From the NCBI RefSeq assembly GCF_001905825.1, contig NZ_LIVV01000007.1, positions 1-64,000 on the forward strand: a stretch of 64,000 bases of DNA, written 5' to 3'. The notes under the pieces were generated by a model. That model saw only the letters and a program-made list of their open reading frames with translations, searched no databases and was not told the DNA's origin. How positions within the stretch are numbered: position 1 is the stretch's first letter; the number at the start of each line of letters is the position of its first letter. Positions 31,527-40,355 of the stretch are shown piece after piece. The translations under genes were made by a program, and so were the position numbers. This stretch comes from Streptomyces sp. CB02009 (GTDB lineage Bacteria > Actinomycetota > Actinomycetes > Streptomycetales > Streptomycetaceae).

Positions 31527-34500
31527 TCAGCCGTGTGTCGCCGGGGTCAGCGGGGCCACCGGCGTCGCCTCGACCGAGCGGGCGGCACGGTCGAGTGCGC
31601 TCGCGAGGAGGGCCAGATCCGTCGGCCCGTTGCCCAGCTCGCGGACCGGACGGCGGGTCGGCGGGTCGCCCATCCGCTCCCACTCCAGCGGCACGACGGT
31701 GGGGCGGAGCGTGGCCGTCCGGGGGATCCGGCCGGTGACGCGGCCCGCCTGGAAGGGCGTCACCCGGCCGTCCGGATGGCCCAGGCGTCCGCGCCCGGCC
31801 GCCGGTACGTCCGGGCCCGCCGTCACCGGGGGCGCGTCGAGCACGATCCGCAGCCGGGCCCCGTGGGCCAGCTCCGTGTCGGCCGTCCGGTCGGGGCGGG
31901 CGGAGGTCGCGACGAGGTGCACGCCGAGCCGTTCGCCGTTCCGCGCGACGGCCTCCAGGGCCCGCACGACGGACCCGGCGGCGGGGCGGCCGGAGGCGCC
32001 GAGCGCGGGGGCCACGAGGGCGTCGTAGTCGTCGACGAGAACGATGAGCCGGGGGAGGTGCGCGGGTCCGCCCGAGGCACGCCCGGCCCCCTGCTCGTCG
32101 CCCGCGGACCGGGGGACGCGCCCGGCCGTCTCCTCGCCGGAGGGCCGGGGCACGCGTCCGCTGGGGCGGTCGGTGAGGTCGCCGGTGCGGGACACGCGGC
32201 CGCTCGGGACTCCGCCGAGGTCGCCGTCGCCGGGGCGTGGCACCCGTCCGCTGCCGTGGCCGCCGAGGTCCTCGGCACCCGTCCGGGACACGCGTCCGCT
32301 GCCGTGGCCGCCCAGGTCCTCCGCACCCGTCCGGGACACGCGTCCGCTCGGGAGGTCCGTCAGGTCGCCGTCGCCGGTGCGGAGGGTGCGGCCGCCGGAG
32401 CGGTCGTCGCCGTCCCGGCGCGGCAGGCGTCCGCTGGGCGTGTCGGTCAGGAAGGAGTCGGCGCCGGGCCGGGTCCGGGCACTGGGCCGCTCGTCGAGCG
32501 AACCGTCCCCGGGCCGGGGCACGCGCACGCCGCCGGGTCCGCCGCGGTCGTCCGCCCCGGGCCGGGGCACCCGTCCGCTGCCCCGGCCGCCGAGGTCCTC
32601 CGCACCCGTGCGGGACACGCGTCCGCTCGGGCGGTCCGTGAGGTCGTCGTCGCCCGTGCGCAGGGTGCGGCTGCTGGGGCGGCCGAGCGGGTCCTCGGAC
32701 CCCGGGTACGCGATCCGCCCGCTCGCCCGGCCGTCGAGGTCGCCCGTGTACGTGATCCGGCCGCTCGGGCGGCCGCCGAGGTCGTCCGACGCGGGGTACG
32801 GGCCGTCCGCGCGGCCGTTGCGCGCGGTCGGGAGGGCGCCGATCGTGCCGTCGCCCGTGCGCAGGGTGCGGCCGCTGGGGCGGTCCGCGAGGTCGCCCCG
32901 GTCGTGGAGACGGACGGTCGCGCGGGCGCCCTGGGGCACGGACTCCGCCGCGCTCGGGGCGCGCTGGCCGATCAGGCGGTCGGCGGCGGCCGGCGCGCGC
33001 GTCCCCCGGCGGTCGGCGAAGTGGCCGTCGCCGATCAGCTCCGCGCGGCGCTTCAGCTCTGCGCCCAGGGCCTGCGCGAACTCCCGCATCCGGACCGGGT
33101 CCGAGGCGACCAGGTGCTCCGTGACGTGCGGCAGTTCGGTGCAGACCGCGAGTCCTTCGCCGCGGTCGCCGCCCGCCCCGTCCACCAGGAGCAGGCCGAG
33201 CCGGTCGGGGCGGCCGCCGGCCGCGAGCGAGGCGGCGATGGAACGGAGCAGCTCCGTCCGTCCGCTTCCCGCGGGTCCCTCGATCAGGAGGTGCGGGCCC
33301 TCGCGGGTGAGGTCCACGGCCAGCGGGCCGCGCGGTCCCGTGCCCAGGACGGCCGTGCCGTCCCCGGCGGAGGCCCAGCGGGCCATCAGGGAGGCGGGGG
33401 TGGCACGGGCGAGCCCGAGCTCGTCGAGGAGGCGGGACGACGGGGGCAGCGCTGCGGCACGCGCGCCGGGCGCCGCCGTCGTGTCCGTACGCAGCGGGGC
33501 GAGCGCGCGGCCGAAGCGCTCGGCCCAGGCGACCGAGACCGCGTCGACCACACCGACGGTGCCGTGGCCGGCGACCCGTCCGCCGGAGGTCCTGAGCAGC
33601 CGCAGCGCCGTCGCCACGTCGCCGCTCAGGAGCGCGGCGGCCCCGCACTCGCGGAACGCGAGGGACGCGGCGCACGCCGTCTCGTAGGTGGCGGCCACCG
33701 GGGAGACCGGGGAGGCGGAGGGGGCCTCGGCGAGGCACAGGAGGTGGATCCCGGCCGCAGCTCCGGCGCCGGCCAGCCGCGCGACGGTCTCGCGCAGGGC
33801 CGCCGAACCGGGGTCGCCGTCGACGACCACGACCGTCGTCGGCCCCTCGTGGCGGGCCGCCGCCTCGGCGACGGACGCGCGGTCGGCGCTGGGCCAGCCG
33901 GGGCCGAGCGGACCGTCGTCGAGCCGTCGGGTCAGCTCCGCCGTACGGGCCTGGGCCTGCTCGCGGTCGTACGCCAGGAGCAGCCGGCAGTCCTGGCCGT
34001 GGGCCGGACGGACGTGGGGGAGCCAGCCGAGCCAGCCCCAGGACCGGCGCCGCTCGTCGAGGGAGCGGTTCCGGTCGGCGCTGATCAGCACGATCTCCAG
34101 GTCGGAGGGGGAGTGCAGGGCGGCGAGCTGGGCGACGACCGAGCGGGCCAGACCGGCGAGCCGGTCGGCGGGGCCCGCGAGGCCCAGCGAACCGGCCTCC
34201 CGCAGTCCCACGGTGACCGGGACGCCGGACAGCTCGGCGCGGTCCGTGGTCCCGAGCCGGACCACGAGGGACTCGGGGTGGTCCTGGCCGCGCTCCCAGA
34301 GCCGGGGGCCGGGACCGAGGGCGGTGAGCAGGACGGTGGCCGGGTCGGGCCAGGTGTCGGCCATCGGCACGGGCGCGGGGGAGCCCTCCGGGGCTCCGGC
34401 GGCGAGCCGGGCTCCCGTGTGGGTGTCCGGGGCCGTACGCGGGTCGGTGGCGGGCGCCGGGACTTCCTCGCGTCCGCCGGCCAGGCGCCGGGCCCAGGCG

Positions 34501-35498
34501 CCGAGGCCGCGCTTGCCGCTCCCCGCGCGCGGGGAGCCGGCCGGGGGAGTGTCGCCGCGGGACGGGCGGGTCCCGCCGTGGGCCTCGCCGCCGCCGTCGG
34601 GCCCGTCGGCACCGGGGTGGTCGCCGGTGCGGGCGTGGCCCGCGCCGGGGGAGTCCGTACCGCGGTCGCGGGCGCCGCCCGGGCCGTACGGGTCGTGGTG
34701 CGCGCCGTGGGCGGCACCGCCGAGCGGGACGCCGCGCGCCCCGCCGTGGGTGGTGTCGTCCACCGGGCCGGCGCCGGTCGCGCGGGGCACGCCCGCGCGG
34801 GCGTGCCGGTCGTCGGCGGCCGGATCCCGTCCGTCGCCTCCGGGCGGTGCCACGCGCAGGTGGCCCTCCCCGTCGGGGGCCGTGGGCCTCGCCTCCGCGC
34901 CGCCGGGGTCGCCGCCGGGGCCGGTCAGCCGGAGCGCCGACTCGCCGAGGCGCAGCAGGGCACCCGGCCGGAAGGCGACCGGGCGGTCGCCGACCGGCAC
35001 GCCGTCGAGGGTCGTGCCGTTCGTCGAGCCGCGGTCGGCGACGGTGATCCGGCCGTCCTCGCCGACGGTCACGGTGCAGTGCGCGCGGGAGACGTCCGGG
35101 TCGTCGAGCGGTACGTCGGCGTCCACGGAACGGCCGATTCTGATCGCTCCGCCGTGCAGCAGGTGCACTCCGCCCGCGTCCGGGCCCGCCACCACGTGCA
35201 GCCGGGCCGCGGCGGCCTCGCCGACGCGGTCGTCGGGGCCGGGGACCTGGAGGGAGAGGACCGCGCCGTCGACCAGCGGGGGCTCGCCGAGCACGCACCG
35301 GCTGCCGTCGAGCCGCTCCGCGCCCGCGTAGAGCACGGTGGTGCCCGAGGCGGAGGTGTCGGGGCCGGTGACGGCGGCGGCGAGATGGGAGGCCACGGCG
35401 GCCAGGGCCGTCCCGGCGGGGGCCGTGACGAGAACGTCGCAGGTACGTCCGGCGCCATGGCCGGCGTACGGCGCGAGGACGGTCAGCCGGATCTGCAT
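31527..35498 (-). CDS. FHA-domain FtsK/SpoIIIE-like ATPase with degenerate Walker A and a long repeat insertion
   Basis: A 1323-residue protein. Residues 1-90 form an EssC-like N-terminal domain (MQIRLTVLAPYAG). Residues ~95-190 are an FHA phosphothreonine-binding domain (RIGRSVDADVPL, VSRAHC, DRGSTNGT). A disordered linker and two FtsK/EccC-like regions follow. Walker A reads GPAGSGRT (741-748) with Arg747 in place of the invariant Lys; Walker B is LIVLVDDYDA (Asp1156-Asp1157). Between them lie about 280 residues of tandem PSGR/RTGD-type repeats. No WXG100 or other secretion genes are adjacent, and no transmembrane helix is evident. It is divergent from two Ser/Thr kinases, so phospho-dependent partnership is plausible. 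ATP turnover is doubtful because of Arg747. Confidence 0.82.
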   Translation of the reverse strand: MQIRLTVLAPYAGHGAGRTCDVLVTAPAGTALAAVASHLAAAVTGPDTSASGTTVLYAGAERLDGSRCVLGEPPLVDGAVLSLQVPGPDDRVGEAAAARLHVVAGPDAGGVHLLHGGAIRIGRSVDADVPLDDPDVSRAHCTVTVGEDGRITVADRGSTNGTTLDGVPVGDRPVAFRPGALLRLGESALRLTGPGGDPGGAEARPTAPDGEGHLRVAPPGGDGRDPAADDRHARAGVPRATGAGPVDDTTHGGARGVPLGGAAHGAHHDPYGPGGARDRGTDSPGAGHARTGDHPGADGPDGGGEAHGGTRPSRGDTPPAGSPRAGSGKRGLGAWARRLAGGREEVPAPATDPRTAPDTHTGARLAAGAPEGSPAPVPMADTWPDPATVLLTALGPGPRLWERGQDHPESLVVRLGTTDRAELSGVPVTVGLREAGSLGLAGPADRLAGLARSVVAQLAALHSPSDLEIVLISADRNRSLDERRRSWGWLGWLPHVRPAHGQDCRLLLAYDREQAQARTAELTRRLDDGPLGPGWPSADRASVAEAAARHEGPTTVVVVDGDPGSAALRETVARLAGAGAAAGIHLLCLAEAPSASPVSPVAATYETACAASLAFRECGAAALLSGDVATALRLLRTSGGRVAGHGTVGVVDAVSVAWAERFGRALAPLRTDTTAAPGARAAALPPSSRLLDELGLARATPASLMARWASAGDGTAVLGTGPRGPLAVDLTREGPHLLIEGPAGSGRTELLRSIAASLAAGGRPDRLGLLLVDGAGGDRGEGLAVCTELPHVTEHLVASDPVRMREFAQALGAELKRRAELIGDGHFADRRGTRAPAAADRLIGQRAPSAAESVPQGARATVRLHDRGDLADRPSGRTLRTGDGTIGALPTARNGRADGPYPASDDLGGRPSGRITYTGDLDGRASGRIAYPGSEDPLGRPSSRTLRTGDDDLTDRPSGRVSRTGAEDLGGRGSGRVPRPGADDRGGPGGVRVPRPGDGSLDERPSARTRPGADSFLTDTPSGRLPRRDGDDRSGGRTLRTGDGDLTDLPSGRVSRTGAEDLGGHGSGRVSRTGAEDLGGHGSGRVPRPGDGDLGGVPSGRVSRTGDLTDRPSGRVPRPSGEETAGRVPRSAGDEQGAGRASGGPAHLPRLIVLVDDYDALVAPALGASGRPAAGSVVRALEAVARNGERLGVHLVATSARPDRTADTELAHGARLRIVLDAPPVTAGPDVPAAGRGRLGHPDGRVTPFQAGRVTGRIPRTATLRPTVVPLEWERMGDPPTRRPVRELGNGPTDLALLASALDRAARSVEATPVAPLTPATHG
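32065..32905 (-). repeat. Coding tandem repeats inserted in the FtsK-like domain
   Basis: About sixteen degenerate units of roughly 13-17 codons, of the form (D/G)RPSGR-xx-RTGxxDL, fill residues ~865-1145. The two central units VSRTGAEDLGGHGSGR are identical at the protein level and nearly so in DNA, which points to recent slippage or unequal crossing-over. The segment is basic, Gly/Arg/Ser/Thr-rich and should be disordered. Confidence 0.75.
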
Positions 35499-35989
35499 CG
35501 CCGTCAGCGGTCCCTTCTGCGTGATGCCCGGCAGGGGAACCGCCCTGTGACTCCCCCCACCCGGCACGGACGCGTCGCCCGGTACAGGTCGGCACGGCGC
35601 GGGGGCTCCCGACCCCACCGATGCGACGTGCTGGAGGCATCCTCGCACCTGCCACCGACAACCCGCCCCCGGGTCGGCCGGAAGTGATCTTGAATGGTCG
35701 GCTGTGGACGCAAAAGTGCCTGGTTGAGCATGCCTTCGGAACATGCCCGGCAACCGTCCGGCCTCCGGAAGCGTCTTCTTTCGGACAGACCGGACCCACC
35801 GGGACCCGCCCGGCGGAGGCGCGCGTCGCCGCCGTCGCCGGTACGGCACCGGTCCGCCCGCGGCGGGCCGCCGGCCGGGCCCCGGAATCGGAATCGGCCT
35901 GTGGACGACCGGCCGGTACCCCGTTCGGCGGCACTAAAGTGGGTCGGACACCCGGACGGGTCACAACAGAGAACAGGGACCCCGGGAGC
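35499..35989. other. 491-base divergent intergenic region upstream of pkaA
   Basis: This gap separates the FHA/FtsK gene (minus) from pkaA (plus). For pkaA, TAAAGT at 35935-35940 is a plausible -10 and GGGAG at 35984-35988 a ribosome-binding site. Around 35680-35760 the sequence is less GC-rich and contains a GCATG...CATGC dyad. Open frames entering this stretch from both sides lack ribosome-binding sites and have poor codon bias. I see no gene here. Confidence 0.5.
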
Positions 35990-37807
35990 ATGACCGGATC
36001 ACCCCAGGACCACGATCAGCAGGGAGCGCGTGACGTGCGGCCTATCGGCAGCAAGTACCTGCTCGAGGAGCCGCTCGGCCGCGGCGCCACGGGCACCGTC
36101 TGGCGAGCCCGCCAGCGGGAGACGGCGGGAGCCGAGGCGGCCGTGCCCGGCCAGCCCGGCGAGACCGTCGCGATCAAGGTCCTCAAGGAGGAGCTGGCCA
36201 ACGACGCGGACATCGTGATGCGCTTCCTGCGCGAGCGGTCCGTGCTGCTCCGGCTCACCCATCCCAACATCGTGCGGACCCGCGACCTGGTCGTCGAGGG
36301 CGATGTCCTCGCCCTCGTCATGGACCTCGTCGAGGGCCCCGACCTGCACCGGTACATCCGGGACAGCGGCCCGCTCACCCCGGTCGCCGCCGCCCTCCTG
36401 ACCGCCCAGATCGCCGACGCGCTCGCCGCCAGCCACGCCGACGGCGTCGTCCACCGCGACCTGAAGCCGGCCAACGTCCTGCTCGCCGAGCAGGGCGGCC
36501 AGATGCACCCGATGCTCACCGACTTCGGCATCGCGCGCCTCGCGGACTCCCCGGGCCTGACCCGCACCCACGAATTCGTCGGCACGCCCGCGTACGTGGC
36601 GCCGGAGTCCGCCGAGGGCCGCCCGCAGACCTCCGCCGTCGACATCTACGGCGCCGGCATCCTGCTCTACGAGCTGGTCACCGGCCGGCCCCCGTTCGCG
36701 GGCGGCACCGCCCTCGAGGTCCTCCACCGGCACCTCAGCGAGGAGCCCCGCCGGCCCTCGACCGTGCCCGGACCGCTGTGGACGGTCATAGAGCGCTGCC
36801 TCAGCAAGGACCCGGAGCGGCGGCCGAGCGCGGTGAACCTCGCGCGCGGTCTGCGCGCGGTCGCCGCCGGCATCGGCGTGCACTCCACGCCCGCCCAGAT
36901 CGAGGCGGCCGAGGGCGTCGGCGCGCTCCTCGCCCCCGACCCGGCGCCCGCGCCCGTCCCGGAGACCCCCGGGGCCGGGGCCGCCGACCCCACCCAGGTG
37001 CTGCCCAGCGGCACCGGGATGCCGCCGCGGTACGACCCCGCGGGCGCGACCAGCGTCATGCCGACCAGCGGCGCGGCGGGCGCCGCCGACCCGACGGCCG
37101 TCATGCCCCCCGTACCGCCGCAGCCGCCGCAGGGCACGCAGGCGGCACAGGCCGCTCAGTCGGAGGATCCGCACCCCTGGCAGAGCCAGCTCCGCGCGGC
37201 CCGCGACCGCAACGAGCAGACGCAGGTGCAGTACCTGGACCCGAGCCAGGACCCGCTGCGCCGCCGCCCCCAGCGCCAGCAGCCCCCGCAGGACCAGCGG
37301 CCCGGCCAGTACGGCCAGCAGGGCCAGCAGGGCCAGCAGGGCCAGTACGGGCAGCAGCCGCCGCAGCCGTACCAGCAGCAGCGCCCCGCGCAGCAGCGGC
37401 CGCAGCAGCCGTACCCGCCGCAGCACCAGCAGCAGCACCAGCCGCAGCAGTACGCGCCGCCGCCCGCCCCGCAGCAGTACGCCCCGCCCCAGCAGCAGTA
37501 CACCCCGCCGCAGCCGCCGCCCCAGGCCCCGGCCCCGCGCGAGCCGCGTCCGCCGCGCCAGCGCAGCGCCAACCCGGTGCGGATCCCCGGCCTCGGCTGC
37601 CTCAAGGGCTGCCTGGTCATGATCGTGCTGTTCGTGGTCGCGGGCTGGCTCGTCTGGGAGCTGACCCCGCTGCAGGACTGGATCGCCGAGGGCAAGGGCT
37701 ACTGGGAGGCCATCGGAGACGGCATCTCGAAGGTGACCGACTGGTTCTCCAAGCTCGGCGAGGCCACCGACTCCACGGGTGCTACCGGCGGTACGACCGG
37801 CCAGTGA
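35990..37807 (+). CDS. pkaA: PkaA, transmembrane Ser/Thr protein kinase
   Basis: A 605-residue eukaryotic-type kinase. The N-terminal catalytic domain (about residues 18-285) shows the Gly loop LGRGATGTVW, Lys in VAIKVLKEE, catalytic loop VVHRDLKPAN, DFG in LTDFGIARL and the activation segment GTPAYVAPE. About 230 residues of Pro/Gln-rich disordered linker follow. A single membrane helix (GCLVMIVLFVVAGWLVW, about residue 545) and a short external tail end the protein. There is no PASTA domain. Adjacent kinase genes followed by prfB match the pkaA-pkaB order I recall from S. coelicolor. ATG 35990 has a GGGAG site. Confidence 0.9.
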   Translation: MTGSPQDHDQQGARDVRPIGSKYLLEEPLGRGATGTVWRARQRETAGAEAAVPGQPGETVAIKVLKEELANDADIVMRFLRERSVLLRLTHPNIVRTRDLVVEGDVLALVMDLVEGPDLHRYIRDSGPLTPVAAALLTAQIADALAASHADGVVHRDLKPANVLLAEQGGQMHPMLTDFGIARLADSPGLTRTHEFVGTPAYVAPESAEGRPQTSAVDIYGAGILLYELVTGRPPFAGGTALEVLHRHLSEEPRRPSTVPGPLWTVIERCLSKDPERRPSAVNLARGLRAVAAGIGVHSTPAQIEAAEGVGALLAPDPAPAPVPETPGAGAADPTQVLPSGTGMPPRYDPAGATSVMPTSGAAGAADPTAVMPPVPPQPPQGTQAAQAAQSEDPHPWQSQLRAARDRNEQTQVQYLDPSQDPLRRRPQRQQPPQDQRPGQYGQQGQQGQQGQYGQQPPQPYQQQRPAQQRPQQPYPPQHQQQHQPQQYAPPPAPQQYAPPQQQYTPPQPPPQAPAPREPRPPRQRSANPVRIPGLGCLKGCLVMIVLFVVAGWLVWELTPLQDWIAEGKGYWEAIGDGISKVTDWFSKLGEATDSTGATGGTTGQ

Positions 37808-37841
37808 CCCCGTAGGACGACGCAATACTGCCGATTTATCG

Positions 37842-37871
37842 ACTTCCGAGGGGTGATTTCCCCTCGGAAGT
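37842..37871 (+). terminator. Hairpin after pkaA
   Basis: A perfect 12-bp stem, ACTTCCGAGGGG (37842-37853) with 37860-37871 and loop TGATTT, starts 34 bases after the pkaA stop. It is a probable terminator or attenuator before pkaB. Confidence 0.65.
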
Positions 37872-37879
37872 GACGTCCG

Positions 37880-37920
37880 GCGGCTGCGGACGCGTAACTT
37901 TGCACGCGAACCGCAGCCGC
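37880..37920 (+). promoter_or_regulatory. 15-bp hairpin immediately before the pkaB ribosome-binding site
   Basis: GCGGCTGCGG (37880-37889) pairs perfectly with 37911-37920, and inside it CGCGT pairs with ACGCG, giving 15 bp. The stem ends one base before the TGAGGGAGCA ribosome-binding segment and the TTG start at 37934. It could gate translation or protect the 5' end. Confidence 0.5.
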
Positions 37921-37933
37921 TGAGGGAGCAGTC

Positions 37934-39172
37934 TTGGCACGGAACATCGGCAGCCGCTACACCACCCACCAGATCCTGGGGCGGGGCAGTGCAGGGACGG
38001 TGTGGCTCGGCGAGGGTCCCGAGGGACCCGTCGCCGTCAAACTGCTGCGCGAGGACCTGGCGTCCGACCAGGAGCTCGTCGGCCGCTTCGTCCAGGAGCG
38101 GACCGCCCTGCTCGGCCTCGACCACCCCCGCGTGGTCAAGGTCCGCGACCTCGTCGTCGACGGCAACGACCTGGCCCTCGTCATGGACCTCGTGCGCGGC
38201 ACCGACCTGCGCACCCGCCTCGACCGGGAGCGCAGGCTCGCCCCCGAGGCGGCCGTCGCGATCGTCGCCGACGTCGCCGACGCGCTCGCGGCCGCGCACG
38301 CCGCCGGGATCGTCCACCGGGACGTCAAGCCGGAGAACATCCTGCTCGACATGGAGGGACCGCTCGGGCCCGGCGGCGCGCACCCGGCCCTCCTCACCGA
38401 CTTCGGTGTCGCCAAGCTGATCGACACGCCGGGCCGCACCAAGGCCACCCGGATCATCGGCACCCCCGACTACCTCGCCCCCGAGATCGTCGAGGGCCTC
38501 CCGCCGCGCGCCGCCGTCGACATCTACGCCCTCGCGACCGTCCTGTACGAGCTGCTCGCCGGCTTCACCCCCTTCGGCGGCGGCCACCCCGGCGCCGTGC
38601 TGCGCCGCCACGTCACCGAGACCGTCGTCCCGCTGCCGGGCATCCCCGAGGAGCTGTGGCAGCTGGTCGTGCAGTGCCTGGCCAAGGCCCCGGCCTCCCG
38701 GCTGCGCGCCTCCGAGCTCGCCACCCGCCTCAAGGACGTCCTGCCGCTGCTCAAGGGCATCCCGCCGCTCGACGTGGACGAGCCGGACGCGGAGCCGGCG
38801 CCCGAGGCGCACGAGGAGGACGCGTACGCGACCGGTACGGGCGCGCGGGAGCCCGGTCCGCGCCGGGCCGCCGTCCCGCTCGTCCCCGGCGCCTCCGCCG
38901 ACTCCAACCGCGACACCCACACCTCCATGCGCGTCCCGGCCCCCGACGAGCTCTCCGGCGGTCCGCTGGGCACGGCCCGCGCCCCGCGCTCCGCGGGGGC
39001 CCGCAGACCCGGCTCGGCCCGTCACAAGGCCGGGGTGGTCCGCAAGCGCCGGATCACCCTCACCATCGCGGCGGTGGTGGTCGCGGGCGCCCTCGGCGCG
39101 GGCGGCTACCTGGCGGTCTCCGGGGACGCCGAGACCCCGCCGCAGGACTCCAAGCAGTCCTCACTGCCGTAA
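37934..39172 (+). CDS. pkaB: PkaB, transmembrane Ser/Thr protein kinase
   Basis: A 412-residue kinase paralogous to PkaA. Its catalytic domain (about residues 8-275) has LGRGSAGTVW, VAVKLLRED, IVHRDVKPEN, LTDFGVAKL and GTPDYLAPE. A disordered acidic and Pro-rich linker precedes a single membrane helix (about 375-398; LTIAAVVVAGALGAGGYLAV) and a short external tail. The start is a TTG at 37934 (read MARNIGSRY) after a GGGAG site; the codon is unusual but both the spacing and the family N-terminus support it. A strong hairpin directly upstream may restrict expression. Substrates are unknown; the FHA protein across pkaA is a candidate partner. Confidence 0.88.
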   Translation: MARNIGSRYTTHQILGRGSAGTVWLGEGPEGPVAVKLLREDLASDQELVGRFVQERTALLGLDHPRVVKVRDLVVDGNDLALVMDLVRGTDLRTRLDRERRLAPEAAVAIVADVADALAAAHAAGIVHRDVKPENILLDMEGPLGPGGAHPALLTDFGVAKLIDTPGRTKATRIIGTPDYLAPEIVEGLPPRAAVDIYALATVLYELLAGFTPFGGGHPGAVLRRHVTETVVPLPGIPEELWQLVVQCLAKAPASRLRASELATRLKDVLPLLKGIPPLDVDEPDAEPAPEAHEEDAYATGTGAREPGPRRAAVPLVPGASADSNRDTHTSMRVPAPDELSGGPLGTARAPRSAGARRPGSARHKAGVVRKRRITLTIAAVVVAGALGAGGYLAVSGDAETPPQDSKQSSLP

Positions 39173-39189
39173 CAGGGGCGGCGAGCCGT

Positions 39190-39195
39190 TACGCT
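39190..39195 (+). promoter_or_regulatory. -10 element of a probable leaderless prfB promoter
   Basis: TACGCT at 39190-39195 is six bases before the prfB GTG (39202), which would place the transcription start at the start codon. No Shine-Dalgarno sequence is present. The gap to pkaB is only 29 bases. Confidence 0.45.
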
Positions 39196-39201
39196 GGACG
39201 C

Positions 39202-40305
39202 GTGGCAGTCGTCGATGTATCCGAAGAGCTGAAGTCCCTCTCCTCGACCATGGGGTCGATCGAGGCCGTCCTGGACCTCGAGAAGCTGAGGGCCGACATC
39301 GCCGTGCTCGAAGAGCAGGCCGCGGCCCCGTCCCTGTGGGACGACCCGGAGGCGGCGCAGAAGATCACGAGCAAGCTTTCGCACCTGCAGGCCGAGGTCC
39401 GCAAGGCCGAGACCCTGCGCGGGCGCATCGACGACCTCGCGGTGCTCTTCGAGCTCGCCGAGGAGATGGACGACCCGGACACCCTCGCCGAGGCCGAGAC
39501 GGAGCTCGGCTCCGTCCGCAAGGCCCTCGACGAGATGGAGGTCCGCACCCTCCTCTCCGGCGAGTACGACGAGCGCGAGGCCCTGGTCAACATCCGCGCC
39601 GAGGCCGGTGGCGTCGACGCCTCCGACTTCGCCGAGCGGCTCCAGCGCATGTACCTGCGCTGGGCGGAGCGCCACGGCTACTCGACCGAGGTCTACGAGA
39701 CCTCGTACGCGGAGGAGGCCGGCATCAAGTCGACCACCTTCGTGGTGAAGGCGCCGTACGCCTACGGCACGCTCTCCGTCGAGCAGGGCACCCACCGCCT
39801 CGTCCGCATCTCGCCCTTCGACAACCAGGGGCGTCGCCAGACCTCCTTCGCCGGCGTCGAGATCCTGCCGGTCGTCGAGTCCTCCGACCACGTCGAGATC
39901 GACGAGTCCGAGCTGCGCGTCGACGTCTACCGCGCCTCGGGCCCCGGCGGCCAGGGCGTCAACACGACCGACTCGGCCGTGCGCATCACGCACCTCCCGA
40001 CCGGCATCGTCGTCTCCTGCCAGAACGAGCGCTCGCAGATCCAGAACAAGGCGAGCGCCATGAACGTCCTCCAGGCCAAGCTCCTCGAGCGCCAGCGCCA
40101 GGAGGAGCGGGCCAAGATGGACGCCCTGAAGGACAGCGGCAGCTCCTGGGGCAACCAGATGCGCTCGTACGTCCTGCACCCGTACCAGATGGTCAAGGAC
40201 CTCCGGACGGAGTTCGAGGTCGGCAACCCGCAGTCCGTCCTGGACGGCGAGATCGACGGCTTCCTCGAGGCGGGCATCCGCTGGCGCAAGCAGCAGGAGA
40301 AGTAA
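39202..40305 (+). CDS. prfB: Peptide chain release factor 2
   Basis: A 367-residue class I release factor recognising UGA and UAA. The RF2 codon-reading tripeptide SPF is present in VRISPFDNQGRRQTSF, and the catalytic GGQ is in SGPGGQGVNTTDSAV. The frame is continuous: the programmed +1 frameshift with an in-frame UGA that autoregulates E. coli prfB is absent. The GTG at 39202 follows a TACGCT -10 element so closely that translation is probably leaderless. It lies just after pkaB, with a strong terminator downstream. Since UGA is the commonest stop in this high-GC genome, RF2 supply matters. Confidence 0.97.
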   Translation: MAVVDVSEELKSLSSTMGSIEAVLDLEKLRADIAVLEEQAAAPSLWDDPEAAQKITSKLSHLQAEVRKAETLRGRIDDLAVLFELAEEMDDPDTLAEAETELGSVRKALDEMEVRTLLSGEYDEREALVNIRAEAGGVDASDFAERLQRMYLRWAERHGYSTEVYETSYAEEAGIKSTTFVVKAPYAYGTLSVEQGTHRLVRISPFDNQGRRQTSFAGVEILPVVESSDHVEIDESELRVDVYRASGPGGQGVNTTDSAVRITHLPTGIVVSCQNERSQIQNKASAMNVLQAKLLERQRQEERAKMDALKDSGSSWGNQMRSYVLHPYQMVKDLRTEFEVGNPQSVLDGEIDGFLEAGIRWRKQQEK

Positions 40306-40324
40306 CCCCGGAACACGGCACGTT

Positions 40325-40355
40325 CGGGCCCCGCACCGTCACGGTGCGGGGCCCG
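40325..40355 (+). terminator. Terminator after prfB
   Basis: A perfect 14-bp stem (40325-40338 with 40342-40355) and a three-base loop, 20 bases after the prfB stop. Confidence 0.85.

Noticed and set aside
31276..35991. Alternative minus-strand frame ending in a GGAPT repeat tail
   Set aside because: It overlaps the FHA/FtsK gene in another frame, is Arg/Pro-rich noise, and its GGA-GGT-GCT codons over the 15-bp array lack Streptomyces third-base bias.
39202..40305. Programmed frameshift in prfB
   Set aside because: The frame is continuous from GTG to stop; there is no in-frame UGA near codon 25.
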